Assembly: GCF_002001005.1 (NCBI RefSeq)
Contig: NZ_MUNX01000058.1
Span: forward strand, 1-50,716
DNA from: Flavobacterium sp. A45
GTDB taxonomy: Bacteria > Bacteroidota > Bacteroidia > Flavobacteriales > Flavobacteriaceae
Reading direction: 5' to 3'
DNA: 50,716 nt
Positions 24,604 to 32,946 of this stretch are shown in pieces. A program made the position numbers and the translations under genes. Under the pieces are notes generated by a model. It ran no database searches. It was not told the DNA's origin and saw only the letters and a list, made by a program, of their open reading frames with translations. Numbering within the stretch: the stretch's first letter is position 1; each line of letters begins with the position of its first letter.

Positions 24604-26187
24604 TTAAAAATTAACATTCAAACCTACATTAAACATCCATTGAAACTGATTGAATGATTGGTTTTCCAACGGATTTATATAATAATTCATTCCGGGTTCA
24701 ATGAAAAACTTGGTCTTTTTAAAGAGTTCATACTGCAAGGTACTGCTCAATAAAGTTCCGTAAACAAATTCGTTTACATTTTTGTTTTCCCCAATGGAAC
24801 TTCCATTCAAAGCAATATCATTTGAAATTAACTTCCCTACAAAACCTCCCGTATTCATACTAATATTTGCTTTCTTATTACTCAAAATAGCATACGAAAC
24901 CTCCAATGGCATTTCGAAATACTTCAAATTTTGTGTTACATCTCCTTTTTCGAGACCACTTACATTTTTAGAATTAGAAGAAAATAAATATTCCTCATTT
25001 TTTGAAATCGATACAAATTGATAATTGGTTGTTGAATTAGGCACATACTTATCGTTGGTCAGAGGAAGTAAACCAGAGGCAGCTCCATACAAGTTTTGCT
25101 TATCGTAATAAGAAACTCCAGCAATTTTTTGTCCCAGTTCATTGATTTTAAACCCCGAACTTACTCCCCATTTTTTGTTCAGTTTATAATTCGTCTTCAC
25201 GCCATAACCATTAGACTGTTGTGAAGCTACAGCATATCCTAATGCCTTTTCGTTATTATAATTTTGGGAACTCATAACCCCAGCAAAAACTTGAAGAGAC
25301 CATTTATCAATGCTTTCAGAAACCTCTTTTTTCTTTATTTTGTCTTTATCCTTTTGTACTAAAGCCTTCTCCAATTGCGCAACTTCTGATTTTATTTTGC
25401 TTAAAGAATCTTTTGATTTTGTGTTTTCTGCAATTCCTTTATTGCTGTTCAATCCTGAAACATCATTATCTTGGTTACTTACTATAGCTTTTTTACTGGT
25501 ATTTGATGGGCTAACTTGAACTAATTTGTCATTTACTAATTCTGGTTTTGAAATTGTATTATCTGCAATTCCTTTACTCTTATTAGCTTCTAAAACAATA
25601 CTTTTTTGATTATTAACTATACCGTTTTTACTTGAATTTGGATTACCAACCTTAGCAGATTTATTAATTTGTAATTCAGATTTAAGAATAACAGAACTTG
25701 AATTTTGATTTGAAGCTATAGCATTGGACTGGGATTCATTCATAACAGTTTGAATCATTCCATTGTTTTTCTGGGGATTCAAATTTTTAGTTTTAGAAGA
25801 ATCTTTTATTTTAAAAGAAATACTCGAAACGGTTGTTGTCGCTACTGGATTATTATTTAAATTATCATTTTTAATTTCTTTTGCCTTGCGATTATCTTGC
25901 TGAATGTTGTTATTTTCTTCATTTGAATCCTTTTGCAAAACAACTTCATTCGCATTATTTTCCACATTCAATTCAATACCATTTCCTGGATTGGAATTAA
26001 AATACAAAATAGTTGGAACAGAAAGTCCAACTACTAAACTAGCAGCAATTGACCACCAAATAATGGCTCGTTTCTTCTTTTTAGGTTCGTCTAATTGTGC
26101 TTCAATTTTATCCCATAATTCGGGAGGCGGAATACTGGAGTAGTTTTCCAATGAAGAAAAAATAGATTTTGCTTCTTTATTTTTCAT
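24604..26187 (-). CDS. Anti-sigma-like membrane protein with beta-barrel-like C-terminus
   Basis: A 527-residue protein with three parts. Residues 1-40 are cytoplasmic (SSIPPPELWDKIEAQLDEPKKKK, split as PPPELWDKIEAQL and basic run). One transmembrane segment follows (IIWWSIAASLVVGLSVPTIL, about 41-60). A long Asn/Ser/Lys-rich linker (about 65-300) leads to a C-terminal region of about 220 residues. That region alternates aromatic strands (WSLQVFAGVMSSQNYN, YELFKKTKFFIEPGMNYY) and ends WMFNVGLNVNF, like an outer membrane beta-barrel. It starts ten bases after an ECF sigma gene, so it is probably the cognate regulator. The linker could span the periplasm. An inner membrane segment joined to a barrel is unusual but recurs in Bacteroidota sigma operons. 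Confidence 0.7.
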   Translation of the reverse strand: MKNKEAKSIFSSLENYSSIPPPELWDKIEAQLDEPKKKKRAIIWWSIAASLVVGLSVPTILYFNSNPGNGIELNVENNANEVVLQKDSNEENNNIQQDNRKAKEIKNDNLNNNPVATTTVSSISFKIKDSSKTKNLNPQKNNGMIQTVMNESQSNAIASNQNSSSVILKSELQINKSAKVGNPNSSKNGIVNNQKSIVLEANKSKGIADNTISKPELVNDKLVQVSPSNTSKKAIVSNQDNDVSGLNSNKGIAENTKSKDSLSKIKSEVAQLEKALVQKDKDKIKKKEVSESIDKWSLQVFAGVMSSQNYNNEKALGYAVASQQSNGYGVKTNYKLNKKWGVSSGFKINELGQKIAGVSYYDKQNLYGAASGLLPLTNDKYVPNSTTNYQFVSISKNEEYLFSSNSKNVSGLEKGDVTQNLKYFEMPLEVSYAILSNKKANISMNTGGFVGKLISNDIALNGSSIGENKNVNEFVYGTLLSSTLQYELFKKTKFFIEPGMNYYINPLENQSFNQFQWMFNVGLNVNF

Positions 26188-26197
26188 GCCTTGCTTT

Positions 26198-26743
26198 TTA
26201 TGCTGTTTTAAAATTTAATACAACCAAAATTCTTTTTTTCAAAATACTCTTGGCTCTATTCAGATTGGATTTTGATGTACCTTCTGAAATTTGAAGCAAT
26301 TTTGCAATCTCTTTGTGCTTCATTTTTTCGAAAACATATAAATTAAAAACCATCCGGTACTGGTCGGGTAATTCTTGAATGTATTCTAATAATTTTTCTT
26401 GTTCAATGGGAGCCAATTCCAGTTCTTCTTCCTCAATTACATCGGTATCAAAAACATCTAAGAAGAGCACATCTTTTTTCTTTTTCTTTAATGTTTCAAG
26501 CAATTTATTGATAAAAATACGCTTGATCCAACCTTCAAAACTTCCTTCAAATTTGTATTGCCCCATCTTTTGAAAAGCAATTACAAAAGCTTCTTGAAAA
26601 ACATCCTTGGCGTCATCTTCATTTCGCATGTATTTAAGACATAGCCCATATAAAACAGGAGAAAACAACTGATAAATTTTCAGTTGTGCTTCCCGGTCGT
26701 TATCGACACATTTTTTTATAAATAGTTCTATGTTTTCTTCCAA
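26198..26743 (-). CDS. ECF-type RNA polymerase sigma factor
   Basis: A 181-residue sigma-70 family protein. Region 2 shows LYGLCLKYMRNEDDAKDVFQEAF and FEGWIKRIFINKLL. An acidic linker follows (EEEELELAPIEQ). Region 4 shows LPDQYRMVFNLYVFEKMKHKEIA and ISEGTSKSNLNRAKSIL, the helix-turn-helix that reads the -35 region. It starts 19 bases after a small lipoprotein gene and is followed by the membrane protein at 24604-26187. This is the second ECF system in the window, after the one at 6461-6970; the two are not close in sequence. Confidence 0.92.
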   Translation of the reverse strand: MEENIELFIKKCVDNDREAQLKIYQLFSPVLYGLCLKYMRNEDDAKDVFQEAFVIAFQKMGQYKFEGSFEGWIKRIFINKLLETLKKKKKDVLFLDVFDTDVIEEEELELAPIEQEKLLEYIQELPDQYRMVFNLYVFEKMKHKEIAKLLQISEGTSKSNLNRAKSILKKRILVVLNFKTA

Positions 26744-26762
26744 GAAATAAGTATTAAACTCG

Positions 26763-27086
26763 TTATTTTTTTCTTTTAGTTACATTATAATTGGCAAAAG
26801 CAATTGGATCATTAAATCCTTCTTTTTTATTATCTAAGAATAATTCATCATTGCTGTAAATTTCCAAAATATCATCTACAAAAATAGGGTTTACTTTTGT
26901 TGTATTATCAAATTTATTTTTGGCAGTCTCGACTGGTGTAAATTCTCCTTCATCAGTAAAAATAAAAATTTTCCAAGCCCAACTATCCATTATTTCTTTT
27001 TTGGTTTTTGAATCAAAACCAGCGTCATCATTAGCACATGAACAGAAAGTAAGCGCTATAAGAATTATACAAATAAATTTTTTCAT
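26763..27086 (-). CDS. Small lipoprotein of unknown function
   Basis: A 107-residue protein with a clear lipoprotein signal (MKKFICIILIALTFCSC, then ANDD). No family was recognised in the mature part, which has DSWAWKIFIFTDEGEFTPVE and a basic end (NVTKRKK). It lies between a PrcB-like lipoprotein gene and an ECF sigma gene, all on the minus strand. It could be a sensor or a target of that sigma system, but nothing in the sequence shows this. Confidence 0.65.
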   Translation of the reverse strand: MKKFICIILIALTFCSCANDDAGFDSKTKKEIMDSWAWKIFIFTDEGEFTPVETAKNKFDNTTKVNPIFVDDILEIYSNDELFLDNKKEGFNDPIAFANYNVTKRKK

Positions 27087-27178
27087 TTCACAAGTATTAA
27101 ATGTTGATGCTGGTTTTTATATTCAATTCTAATTTATCAATCGAAAAAAAGTAATCGTTTCGATAACCAATCATAGTA

Positions 27179-28042
27179 TTATGATTTTGTTTTTAATTGC
27201 ACTATTTTGTCCTGAATCACCTTCTTGAATGCAATAACATCAGCCGTTTGATCTGTTGTATTATCAGTATCCAAATAAATTTTGGTGACAACTCCACCTT
27301 GGCTCCACTCAAAGTAAACACCGCCTTGATCATGTGCATCTGGAGAACCCAATATTTTGGTCTGTCCTTTTAAGTTTTTTATTTCGGCTGGTATTTTTGA
27401 AAGAAAACCAGCATAATCATCTTTAAAAATTAATGCTTTATAATTAGTTTGGTTAAACTCAGCAGGAAAATTATTCACTGTTGGATATTTAGTTACTTTG
27501 TGATTTTCGACTTTATAAAACTGATAGCAGTCTGCCCCAGTACATTGTCCGAAATAAGTACCAACAATAGCATAATCAATATCTGTACTTACTTTGGAGA
27601 ACAAAATAGGCTTAGTTGATTTTGGAAGTACAATATATTCTGCAGGATACGTAATTGCCTGAAGCACCACTTCATTAGCACCAGGCACTTTTTCAGAATA
27701 CTGAACCAGAATTTGGCAGTCATCTTCAATTACAGATTGGATTTTTATATCATAGCCGGATGTAGGTTTCGGTCCTGCCAAAAGCCCTAACACTCTCTTC
27801 TGAGTAAAATCAGGTAAAGCACTAACATCGCAAGCAGCAAAATGCTTTTGCAGTTCTTCATTGGAGTTTATAAGCACATAAATTGGTTTTGTTGGATTCT
27901 CTTTTGGCTGTCCGCAATATTTAAAATTCTCATAAGTTACATTTCTGACATCGCCACAGTTTTGGGCGTTATCACTATCAATCGGATCGGAACAAGAATA
28001 AAAACTAAGAGCCGTAAGAGCTATTAAAATAAAACGTTTCAT
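27179..28042 (-). CDS. Lipoprotein with PrcB-like C-terminal domain
   Basis: A 287-residue lipoprotein (MKRFILIALTALSFYSCS, Cys about 17). Residues about 85-145 (LAGPKPTSGYDIKIQS, then VPGANEVVLQAITYP, then AEYIVLPKSTKPI) match the PrcB C-terminal domain pattern, found in accessory subunits of surface proteases. The second half (about 150-287) contains GTYFGQCTGADCYQFYKVEN with two close Cys and is not assigned. There is no protease gene next to it. The role is unknown; binding to a protease or an inhibitor-like function would be guesses. Confidence 0.7.
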   Translation of the reverse strand: MKRFILIALTALSFYSCSDPIDSDNAQNCGDVRNVTYENFKYCGQPKENPTKPIYVLINSNEELQKHFAACDVSALPDFTQKRVLGLLAGPKPTSGYDIKIQSVIEDDCQILVQYSEKVPGANEVVLQAITYPAEYIVLPKSTKPILFSKVSTDIDYAIVGTYFGQCTGADCYQFYKVENHKVTKYPTVNNFPAEFNQTNYKALIFKDDYAGFLSKIPAEIKNLKGQTKILGSPDAHDQGGVYFEWSQGGVVTKIYLDTDNTTDQTADVIAFKKVIQDKIVQLKTKS

Positions 28043-28227
28043 ATTTACTTTTTAATTAATTTATATACTATTAAGATGGTTCATTCCAAAAATGGTTGCG
28101 TGATGACATAAAAAAAATAAATTGTTGATTTAGTATTGGATTTCTAATAATTCGTGAAATTTCATTTTTTAAAATTAAGTACTACGTATTAATGCGTACT
28201 TTTACATTTTAAAAAAAAGAAATATCT

Positions 28228-29598
28228 ATGTTAACAATTCTTCCTTTATTAGTGGTTTTTATTATCGCGCTTACAATAGGCGTTTTCATTGGCAAGCTCC
28301 TATTTTCTGCTCGATTTCAATCGGAAAAAGTAAGTCTGGAAGAAAAATTAATCGCGCTTAATTCTCAATTAAACCAACAGAAAGAACAGTTTTTATTAGA
28401 TAAAAACACATTCGAAAAACAACTGGAAGTATCTAATTCTGAAAAGGAAAATATCCGAAATGAGAAAGACAGTCTAGCCATTCAGCTTTCTAAAAAAGAA
28501 GTCGATTTTGAAAATCTTTGGGAACGCAACAAGGAACAAAAAGAAGAAGTCGAGAAACTTCAGGAGAAATTCACCAAAGAATTTGAGAATCTTGCCAATA
28601 AAATATTAGACGAAAAATCGAATAAATTTACAGAGCAAAACAAGGAAAACATGAAAAATATCTTGTCCCCGCTACAAGATAAAATTCAGTTATTCGAAAA
28701 GAAAGTCGAAGATACCCACAAAGAAAGCATTGATTATCATGCTGCATTACGCCAACAAATTTTAGGCTTACGTGAAATGAATATTCAAATGAGCAAAGAA
28801 ACCATCAACTTGACCAAAGCATTAAAAGGAGACAGTAAAATGCAAGGAAATTGGGGAGAACTGGTACTAGAACGTGTCCTTGAAAAATCAGGATTGGAAA
28901 AAGGACGCGAATATGAAGTACAGCAAAGCCATACTACAGAAGAAGGAAATCGTGTTTTTCCGGATGTTGTCATCAATCTTCCTGATGGAAAAAAGATGAT
29001 TGTCGATTCTAAAGTTTCACTAACAGCTTATGAAAAATTCATTAATGAAGAAGATGAAAATTCAAAGAAAACCTTTTTAAGAGAACACGTCAATTCGATA
29101 AAAAGCCACGTGGATCAATTGGGAAGTAAAAATTATCACGATTTATACCAGATAGAAAGCCCTGATTTTGTTTTGCTTTTTATACCCATGGAACCCGCTT
29201 TTGCATTGGCACTCAACGAAGACACAACCTTATACAACAAAGCATTCGAAAAAAACATCGTAATTGTCACCCCATCTACTCTATTGGCAACTTTACGCAC
29301 AATTGACAGTATGTGGACAAACCAAAAACAGCAAGAAAATGCCTTTGAAATAGCCAGACAAGCTGGTGCCTTGTATGATAAATTTGAAGGTTTTGTCGCT
29401 GATTTAATAAAAATTGGTAAAAAAATCGAAGAGAGTAAAGTAGAATATCAAGGCGCTATGAATAAACTCGTGGAAGGAAAAGGAAACCTCATCACAAGTG
29501 TCGAAAAACTCAAGAAAATGGGTGCCAAAGCTAAAAAAGCACTCCCTGACAGTATTTTAAAAAGAGCTGAAGCAGATGAAAATTCCCTTTTAAATTAA
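28228..29598 (+). CDS. rmuC: DNA recombination protein RmuC
   Basis: A 456-residue RmuC-family protein. It has an N-terminal membrane anchor (about 1-20, LPLLVVFIIALTIGVFIG) and a long coiled coil rich in Glu, Lys and Gln (about 30-160). The conserved nuclease-like core begins GNWGELVLERVLEKSGLEKG and includes PDVVINLPDGKKMIVDSKVS, where the Asp and the Asp-x-Lys pair match a PD-(D/E)xK site. A C-terminal helical tail follows. RmuC limits recombination at short inverted repeats in E. coli. A small membrane protein gene follows six bases later and a thioesterase gene after that. Confidence 0.92.
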   Translation: MLTILPLLVVFIIALTIGVFIGKLLFSARFQSEKVSLEEKLIALNSQLNQQKEQFLLDKNTFEKQLEVSNSEKENIRNEKDSLAIQLSKKEVDFENLWERNKEQKEEVEKLQEKFTKEFENLANKILDEKSNKFTEQNKENMKNILSPLQDKIQLFEKKVEDTHKESIDYHAALRQQILGLREMNIQMSKETINLTKALKGDSKMQGNWGELVLERVLEKSGLEKGREYEVQQSHTTEEGNRVFPDVVINLPDGKKMIVDSKVSLTAYEKFINEEDENSKKTFLREHVNSIKSHVDQLGSKNYHDLYQIESPDFVLLFIPMEPAFALALNEDTTLYNKAFEKNIVIVTPSTLLATLRTIDSMWTNQKQQENAFEIARQAGALYDKFEGFVADLIKIGKKIEESKVEYQGAMNKLVEGKGNLITSVEKLKKMGAKAKKALPDSILKRAEADENSLLN

Positions 29599-29604
29599 AA
29601 TAAT

Positions 29605-29970
29605 ATGAGAAAAATTTTGGCCGTAATTGTAGCATTAATAGGTATTGGATTCCTATGTTACTTTGCATTTATCTATTATGTAACCGTTAGTGAAGGCATT
29701 CGCTCTGGAGAATTAATCCGATTAAGTCATAAAGGTGTTATCATAAAAACATGGGAAGGAGAATTGAGCCAAGGAATCTCTGGGGCACAAATTTTCAAGT
29801 TTTCAGTATTGGATAGCGACAAAGAGGTGATTGAGCAAATGAAGACCTTGCAGGGCCATTATGTCAAACTCACTTATGAAGAAAAATACAGAACCTTTTT
29901 CTGGTGGGGAGAAACTAGATATTTTATCAAAACAATACAAAAAGAAAAATCCCCTTTTAACCAAAACTAA
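29605..29970 (+). CDS. Small membrane protein of unknown function
   Basis: A 121-residue protein with one N-terminal transmembrane segment (ILAVIVALIGIGFLCYFAFI, about 4-23) and a small outside domain with IRLSHKGVIIKTWEGELS and YRTFFWWGETRYFIKTI. Close relatives in flavobacteria are often labelled 6-phosphogluconate dehydrogenase, but no NADP-binding or catalytic motif of that enzyme is present, so the label should not be used. It sits six bases after rmuC and four bases before the thioesterase gene and is probably co-transcribed with both. Confidence 0.75.
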   Translation: MRKILAVIVALIGIGFLCYFAFIYYVTVSEGIRSGELIRLSHKGVIIKTWEGELSQGISGAQIFKFSVLDSDKEVIEQMKTLQGHYVKLTYEEKYRTFFWWGETRYFIKTIQKEKSPFNQN

Positions 29971-29974
29971 ACCT

Positions 29975-30523
29975 ATGGAGAAAATATACAAAACAGTTGC
30001 TTCATCTCATGTCAGCATTTCCCAACTTATGTTGCCTTCACATACCAATTTTAGTGGAAAAATTCACGGTGGATTTGTCTTGTCCCTATTAGACCAGATT
30101 GCCTTTGCCTGCGCTTCCAAATTTTCTGGAAATTATTGTGTTACTGCCTCAGTGGATACAGTAGATTTCCTGAAACCTATTGAAGTGGGTGAACTTGTAA
30201 CAATGAAAGCATCTGTTAATTATGTTGGAAGAAGCTCTATGATTGTAGGGATTCGCGTTGAGGCCGAAAACATCCAGACAGGTAATAAAAAACATTGTAA
30301 TTCTTCTTATTTTACTATGGTTGCAAAAGACAATGAAGGCAATAGCGTTCCCGTTCCAGGTCTAATTCTGTCTAACTTTGAAGATGTAAAACGTTTTTGT
30401 AATTCATTAAAACAGATCGCCCTGAAAAAAGAACGTGAGTTACACGAAGAAGAGTTTAATTACACATCAAAAGAAACATTGGAAGGACTAAAAAAATACA
30501 ACATACAGATTAATTTGGATTAG
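29975..30523 (+). CDS. Acyl-CoA thioesterase, hot-dog fold
   Basis: A 182-residue thioesterase. HGGFVLSLLDQIAFACA (31-47) is the central hot-dog helix, with catalytic D40. TASVDTVDFLKPIEVGEL and the following strands complete the fold, as in YciA/BACH-type enzymes. It would release CoA from acyl-CoA in the cytoplasm. The ATG at 29975 is chosen because the longer frame, from 29861, overlaps the upstream gene and adds residues that match no family. It ends before a strong terminator. Confidence 0.88.
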   Translation: MEKIYKTVASSHVSISQLMLPSHTNFSGKIHGGFVLSLLDQIAFACASKFSGNYCVTASVDTVDFLKPIEVGELVTMKASVNYVGRSSMIVGIRVEAENIQTGNKKHCNSSYFTMVAKDNEGNSVPVPGLILSNFEDVKRFCNSLKQIALKKERELHEEEFNYTSKETLEGLKKYNIQINLD

Positions 30524-30570
30524 TTTTTTTCTTAAAATACTAAGAATAATACTTACTGAAAATCTATTTA

Positions 30571-30617
30571 AAAAGCCAATATCGAAAGAATTAATCTTTT
30601 GATATTGGCTTTTTTTT
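30571..30617 (+). terminator. Rho-independent terminator
   Basis: An 18-bp stem from aaaagccaatatcgaaaga (30571-30589) to the matching tcttttgatattggctttt side, with one G-T pair and a 5-base loop. A T run follows. Confidence 0.9.
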
Positions 30618-30686
30618 GGCGTAACTTTAAGAGTATTGTCGTAAAAAAAAACGTAACTTTAGATTAAACCTTTAATAGAAAAAATT

Positions 30687-31226
30687 ATGAAAAAATTTAC
30701 TCTATTAGTCTTATTTTTTGTCTTATACCCTATTAGTGCCCAAGAAAAATTAAGTACCTCAAAATGTACTATTTACTTCGAAGCTTCTGTGCCTTTATTC
30801 GAAGCCGTTGAAGCAAAAAACGATGTTGTGGACTGTACACTAATTCCAGACAAAAGCCAAATAACCTTTACTGCTGTCATTAAAAATTTTCAATTCAAAA
30901 GAGATTTAATGAAAGAACATTTCAATAGTAACTATATGGAAAGTGACCGCTATTCTAAAGCTGTTTTTAAAGGGATTATCGAAAAATTTGATTTGAAAAT
31001 TGTAACCGAAACCGAAAAAGTCTTTCAGATAAAAGGAAAACTAACAATCCATGGTCAAACCAGGATGATTACTGTAAAAGCTAAAATTAAAAAAGTAGAA
31101 AATGGAATCCATATAAACTCTCATTTCACATTAAACACTGACGACTTCAATATCGAAATTCCAAGTATTGTCATTGCCAAAATATCAAAAAATGTAAATA
31201 CCAAAATCGATTGTATTTTGAATTAA
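30687..31226 (+). CDS. YceI-like secreted lipid-binding protein
   Basis: A 179-residue protein with signal peptide MKKFTLLVLFFVLYPISAQ. The mature part fits the YceI lipocalin-like fold: SQITFTAVIKNFQFKRDLM, then HFNSNYMESDRYSKAVFKG, then GKLTIHGQTRMITVKAKI, and TLNTDDFNIEIP. YceI proteins bind isoprenoid-type lipids in the periplasm; some are linked to isoprenoid metabolism. A weak -7 candidate (TAACTTTA) lies at 30654-30661. It is monocistronic, with a terminator upstream and a convergent gene 31 bases downstream. Confidence 0.82.
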   Translation: MKKFTLLVLFFVLYPISAQEKLSTSKCTIYFEASVPLFEAVEAKNDVVDCTLIPDKSQITFTAVIKNFQFKRDLMKEHFNSNYMESDRYSKAVFKGIIEKFDLKIVTETEKVFQIKGKLTIHGQTRMITVKAKIKKVENGIHINSHFTLNTDDFNIEIPSIVIAKISKNVNTKIDCILN

Positions 31227-31256
31227 TTTTTTGAGTAATTAGCATTTAATAATTAG

Positions 31257-32168
31257 CTAACTCAAACAATCTTTTAGTGCCTTTTTGAGATTTTTGAATT
31301 GAAACCTAAAACCCAGTTTTTTTATTTTATCAGAAGAAACTCTTCTTCCCGTCAAAACAATGTCAGCCATTTCACCCATTCCTATTCGGATTAAAAAAGC
31401 TGGAACTTTCGGCAACCACATTGATTTACCAAGAGAATTAGCCAATGCTTTGGAGAAAGATAAATTAGTAGTACTGTCGTTGATGGTAGCATTGTACGCC
31501 CCAGACATCTTATCGTTTTCAATTGCTTCGATATACATCATGCACAAATCGTGTATGTGAATCCAAGGCATATATTGTTTCCCTGATCCCAAAGCACTAC
31601 CTAAACCTCGTTTAAAAATTGGAGTAAGTTTTTTTAATATTCCTTCATCTTTACCTAAAACCAAACCGGTTCGAATTTTTACGGTTCGAATGCCTAAACC
31701 TGCCATCAAATCAGCAGATTTTTCCCATTCTTGACAAGTCACTCCAATAAAGTCATTGGCTGGCAAGGTGTTTTCAGTACAAATGCCTTCTCCGTTAATC
31801 GCACCATAAAAACCTATTCCTGAAGCCGACACAAAGGCTTCAATTCGTTTATTGTGTTTTTTCAAAACGTTATAAATCAATTGAGCTGATTGTGTTCTGC
31901 TATCTTTGATTTCAGCTTTTCTCGTGGTAGTCCATTTTTTTTCGGCAATATTCTCTCCTGCCAAATGAATAATATAATCGGCATTGAGCACAGCGGCTTC
32001 TTCAATATTTTGACTAGATACATCCCAAATATAATAGGTAACTCCATCTATATTTGGTTTACTATTTCTTGTAAGTACTGAAACAGAAAAGCCTCTTTCC
32101 AACAATATTTTGGTCAATTTTTTACCAATAAATCCAGTACCTCCAGTTATTAAAACATTTTGCTTCAT
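31257..32168 (-). CDS. TIGR01777-family NAD(P)-dependent epimerase-like protein
   Basis: A 303-residue extended SDR protein. The N-terminus MKQNVLITGGTGFIGKKL holds the GxxGxxG nucleotide-binding loop. The C-terminal half has YMPWIHIHDLCMMYIEAIEN and a typical DUF1731-like end (GMGEMADIVLTGRRVSS). Members are widespread (E. coli YfcH) but have no proven reaction. The ATG at 32168 is chosen because it starts at the first strand of the fold and leaves a short leader after the TATATTTG element at 32205-32212. It is divergent from the light-cluster operon and shares its upstream region. Confidence 0.85.
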   Translation of the reverse strand: MKQNVLITGGTGFIGKKLTKILLERGFSVSVLTRNSKPNIDGVTYYIWDVSSQNIEEAAVLNADYIIHLAGENIAEKKWTTTRKAEIKDSRTQSAQLIYNVLKKHNKRIEAFVSASGIGFYGAINGEGICTENTLPANDFIGVTCQEWEKSADLMAGLGIRTVKIRTGLVLGKDEGILKKLTPIFKRGLGSALGSGKQYMPWIHIHDLCMMYIEAIENDKMSGAYNATINDSTTNLSFSKALANSLGKSMWLPKVPAFLIRIGMGEMADIVLTGRRVSSDKIKKLGFRFQFKNLKKALKDCLS

Positions 32169-32204
32169 TACTTTATAAATTAGGGGCAATCAATTAAAAC
32201 TATA

Positions 32205-32212
32205 CAAATATA
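32205..32212 (-). promoter_or_regulatory. -7 promoter element of the epimerase gene
   Basis: The minus strand reads TATATTTG, a full match to TAnnTTTG, 37 bases before the ATG at 32168. Confidence 0.65.
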
Positions 32213-32224
32213 AGTTAATGTTTT

Positions 32225-32259
32225 GTTTAGCATTATTAATAATAAGTTAAACATTATTA
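32225..32259 (+). promoter_or_regulatory. Candidate operator: 14-bp direct repeats in the divergent promoter
   Basis: GTTTAGCATTATTA (32225-32238) and GTTAAACATTATTA (32246-32259) match at 12 of 14 positions and are spaced exactly 21 bases, two helical turns. The second copy overlaps a weak -7 candidate TACCTTTA (32258-32265) for the operon starting at 32287. It is a likely regulator-binding site; which regulator is unknown. The TTAAACA core recurs upstream of crtI and the CarH-like gene. Confidence 0.5.
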
Positions 32260-32286
32260 CCTTTATACACAAATAAAACTTAAAAC

Positions 32287-32946
32287 ATGGCAACTAAAAA
32301 AATAAATTTATCCAAAGACCTCATTGTCTCAATGTATATGAACTATACTTTAGAACATAATGAAAAACCAAAGTCTGTATTTCATTTTTCCAAAGTGAAT
32401 GGTTTTACAGAGGCTGAATTCTATACATTTTTTGGCACACTGGAAAGTATCGAAAAAGAAATATTCAACATCTTTTTTGACAAAACAATCGAGCTATTGC
32501 AGAAAGACGATAATTACGAAAGTTACGATATGAAAACCAAACTGCTGAGTTTTTATTTTACTTTCTTCGAATTAATTACCGCTAATAGAAGCTACGTCAT
32601 GATGACTTTGAAACAGCATCAAAATCAACTAAAAAAACTAATGATTTTGTCCGAGTTTAGAAATAAATTCAAAGACTACATCTCAGAAATAATCACAGAT
32701 GATTTCCGCATTAAAATTGAAAAACTACAGCAATACCAAGAAAAAGTATTAACCGAATCGTTTTGGTTTCAATTTTTATTAACCATGAAATTTTGGATGG
32801 AAGATGCTTCTCCTTCGTTTGAGAAAACAGATATCTACATCGAAAAATCGGTTAAGGTTTCTTTCGAATTAATTGATATAACGCCCATTGACAGCCTGAT
32901 TGATTTTGGAAAATTCATTTTCAAAGAAAAAATAAAAAACAAATAA
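32287..32946 (+). CDS. TetR-like transcriptional regulator
   Basis: A 219-residue all-helical protein. The N-terminal part, residues about 8-55 (KDLIVSMYMNYTLEHNEKP, then FHFSKVNGFTEAEFYTFFG), resembles a TetR DNA-binding helix-turn-helix, and the rest a TetR C-terminal ligand domain. The helix-turn-helix is weaker than in classic TetR. It is the first gene of a plus-strand operon with an ABC1 kinase, a photolyase-like protein and FolE. Its stop codon overlaps the kinase start by one base. It may autoregulate through the direct repeats at 32225-32259. Confidence 0.75.
   Translation: MATKKINLSKDLIVSMYMNYTLEHNEKPKSVFHFSKVNGFTEAEFYTFFGTLESIEKEIFNIFFDKTIELLQKDDNYESYDMKTKLLSFYFTFFELITANRSYVMMTLKQHQNQLKKLMILSEFRNKFKDYISEIITDDFRIKIEKLQQYQEKVLTESFWFQFLLTMKFWMEDASPSFEKTDIYIEKSVKVSFELIDITPIDSLIDFGKFIFKEKIKNK

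Noticed and set aside
28175..28201. Imperfect inverted repeat aagtac / gtactt upstream of rmuC as an operator
   Set aside because: Only six paired bases around a 13-base centre in AT-rich DNA. Too weak to list as a feature.
29605..29970. 6-phosphogluconate dehydrogenase
   Set aside because: A label I recall being used for similar flavobacterial proteins. The sequence is a 121-residue single-pass membrane protein without any motif of that enzyme.
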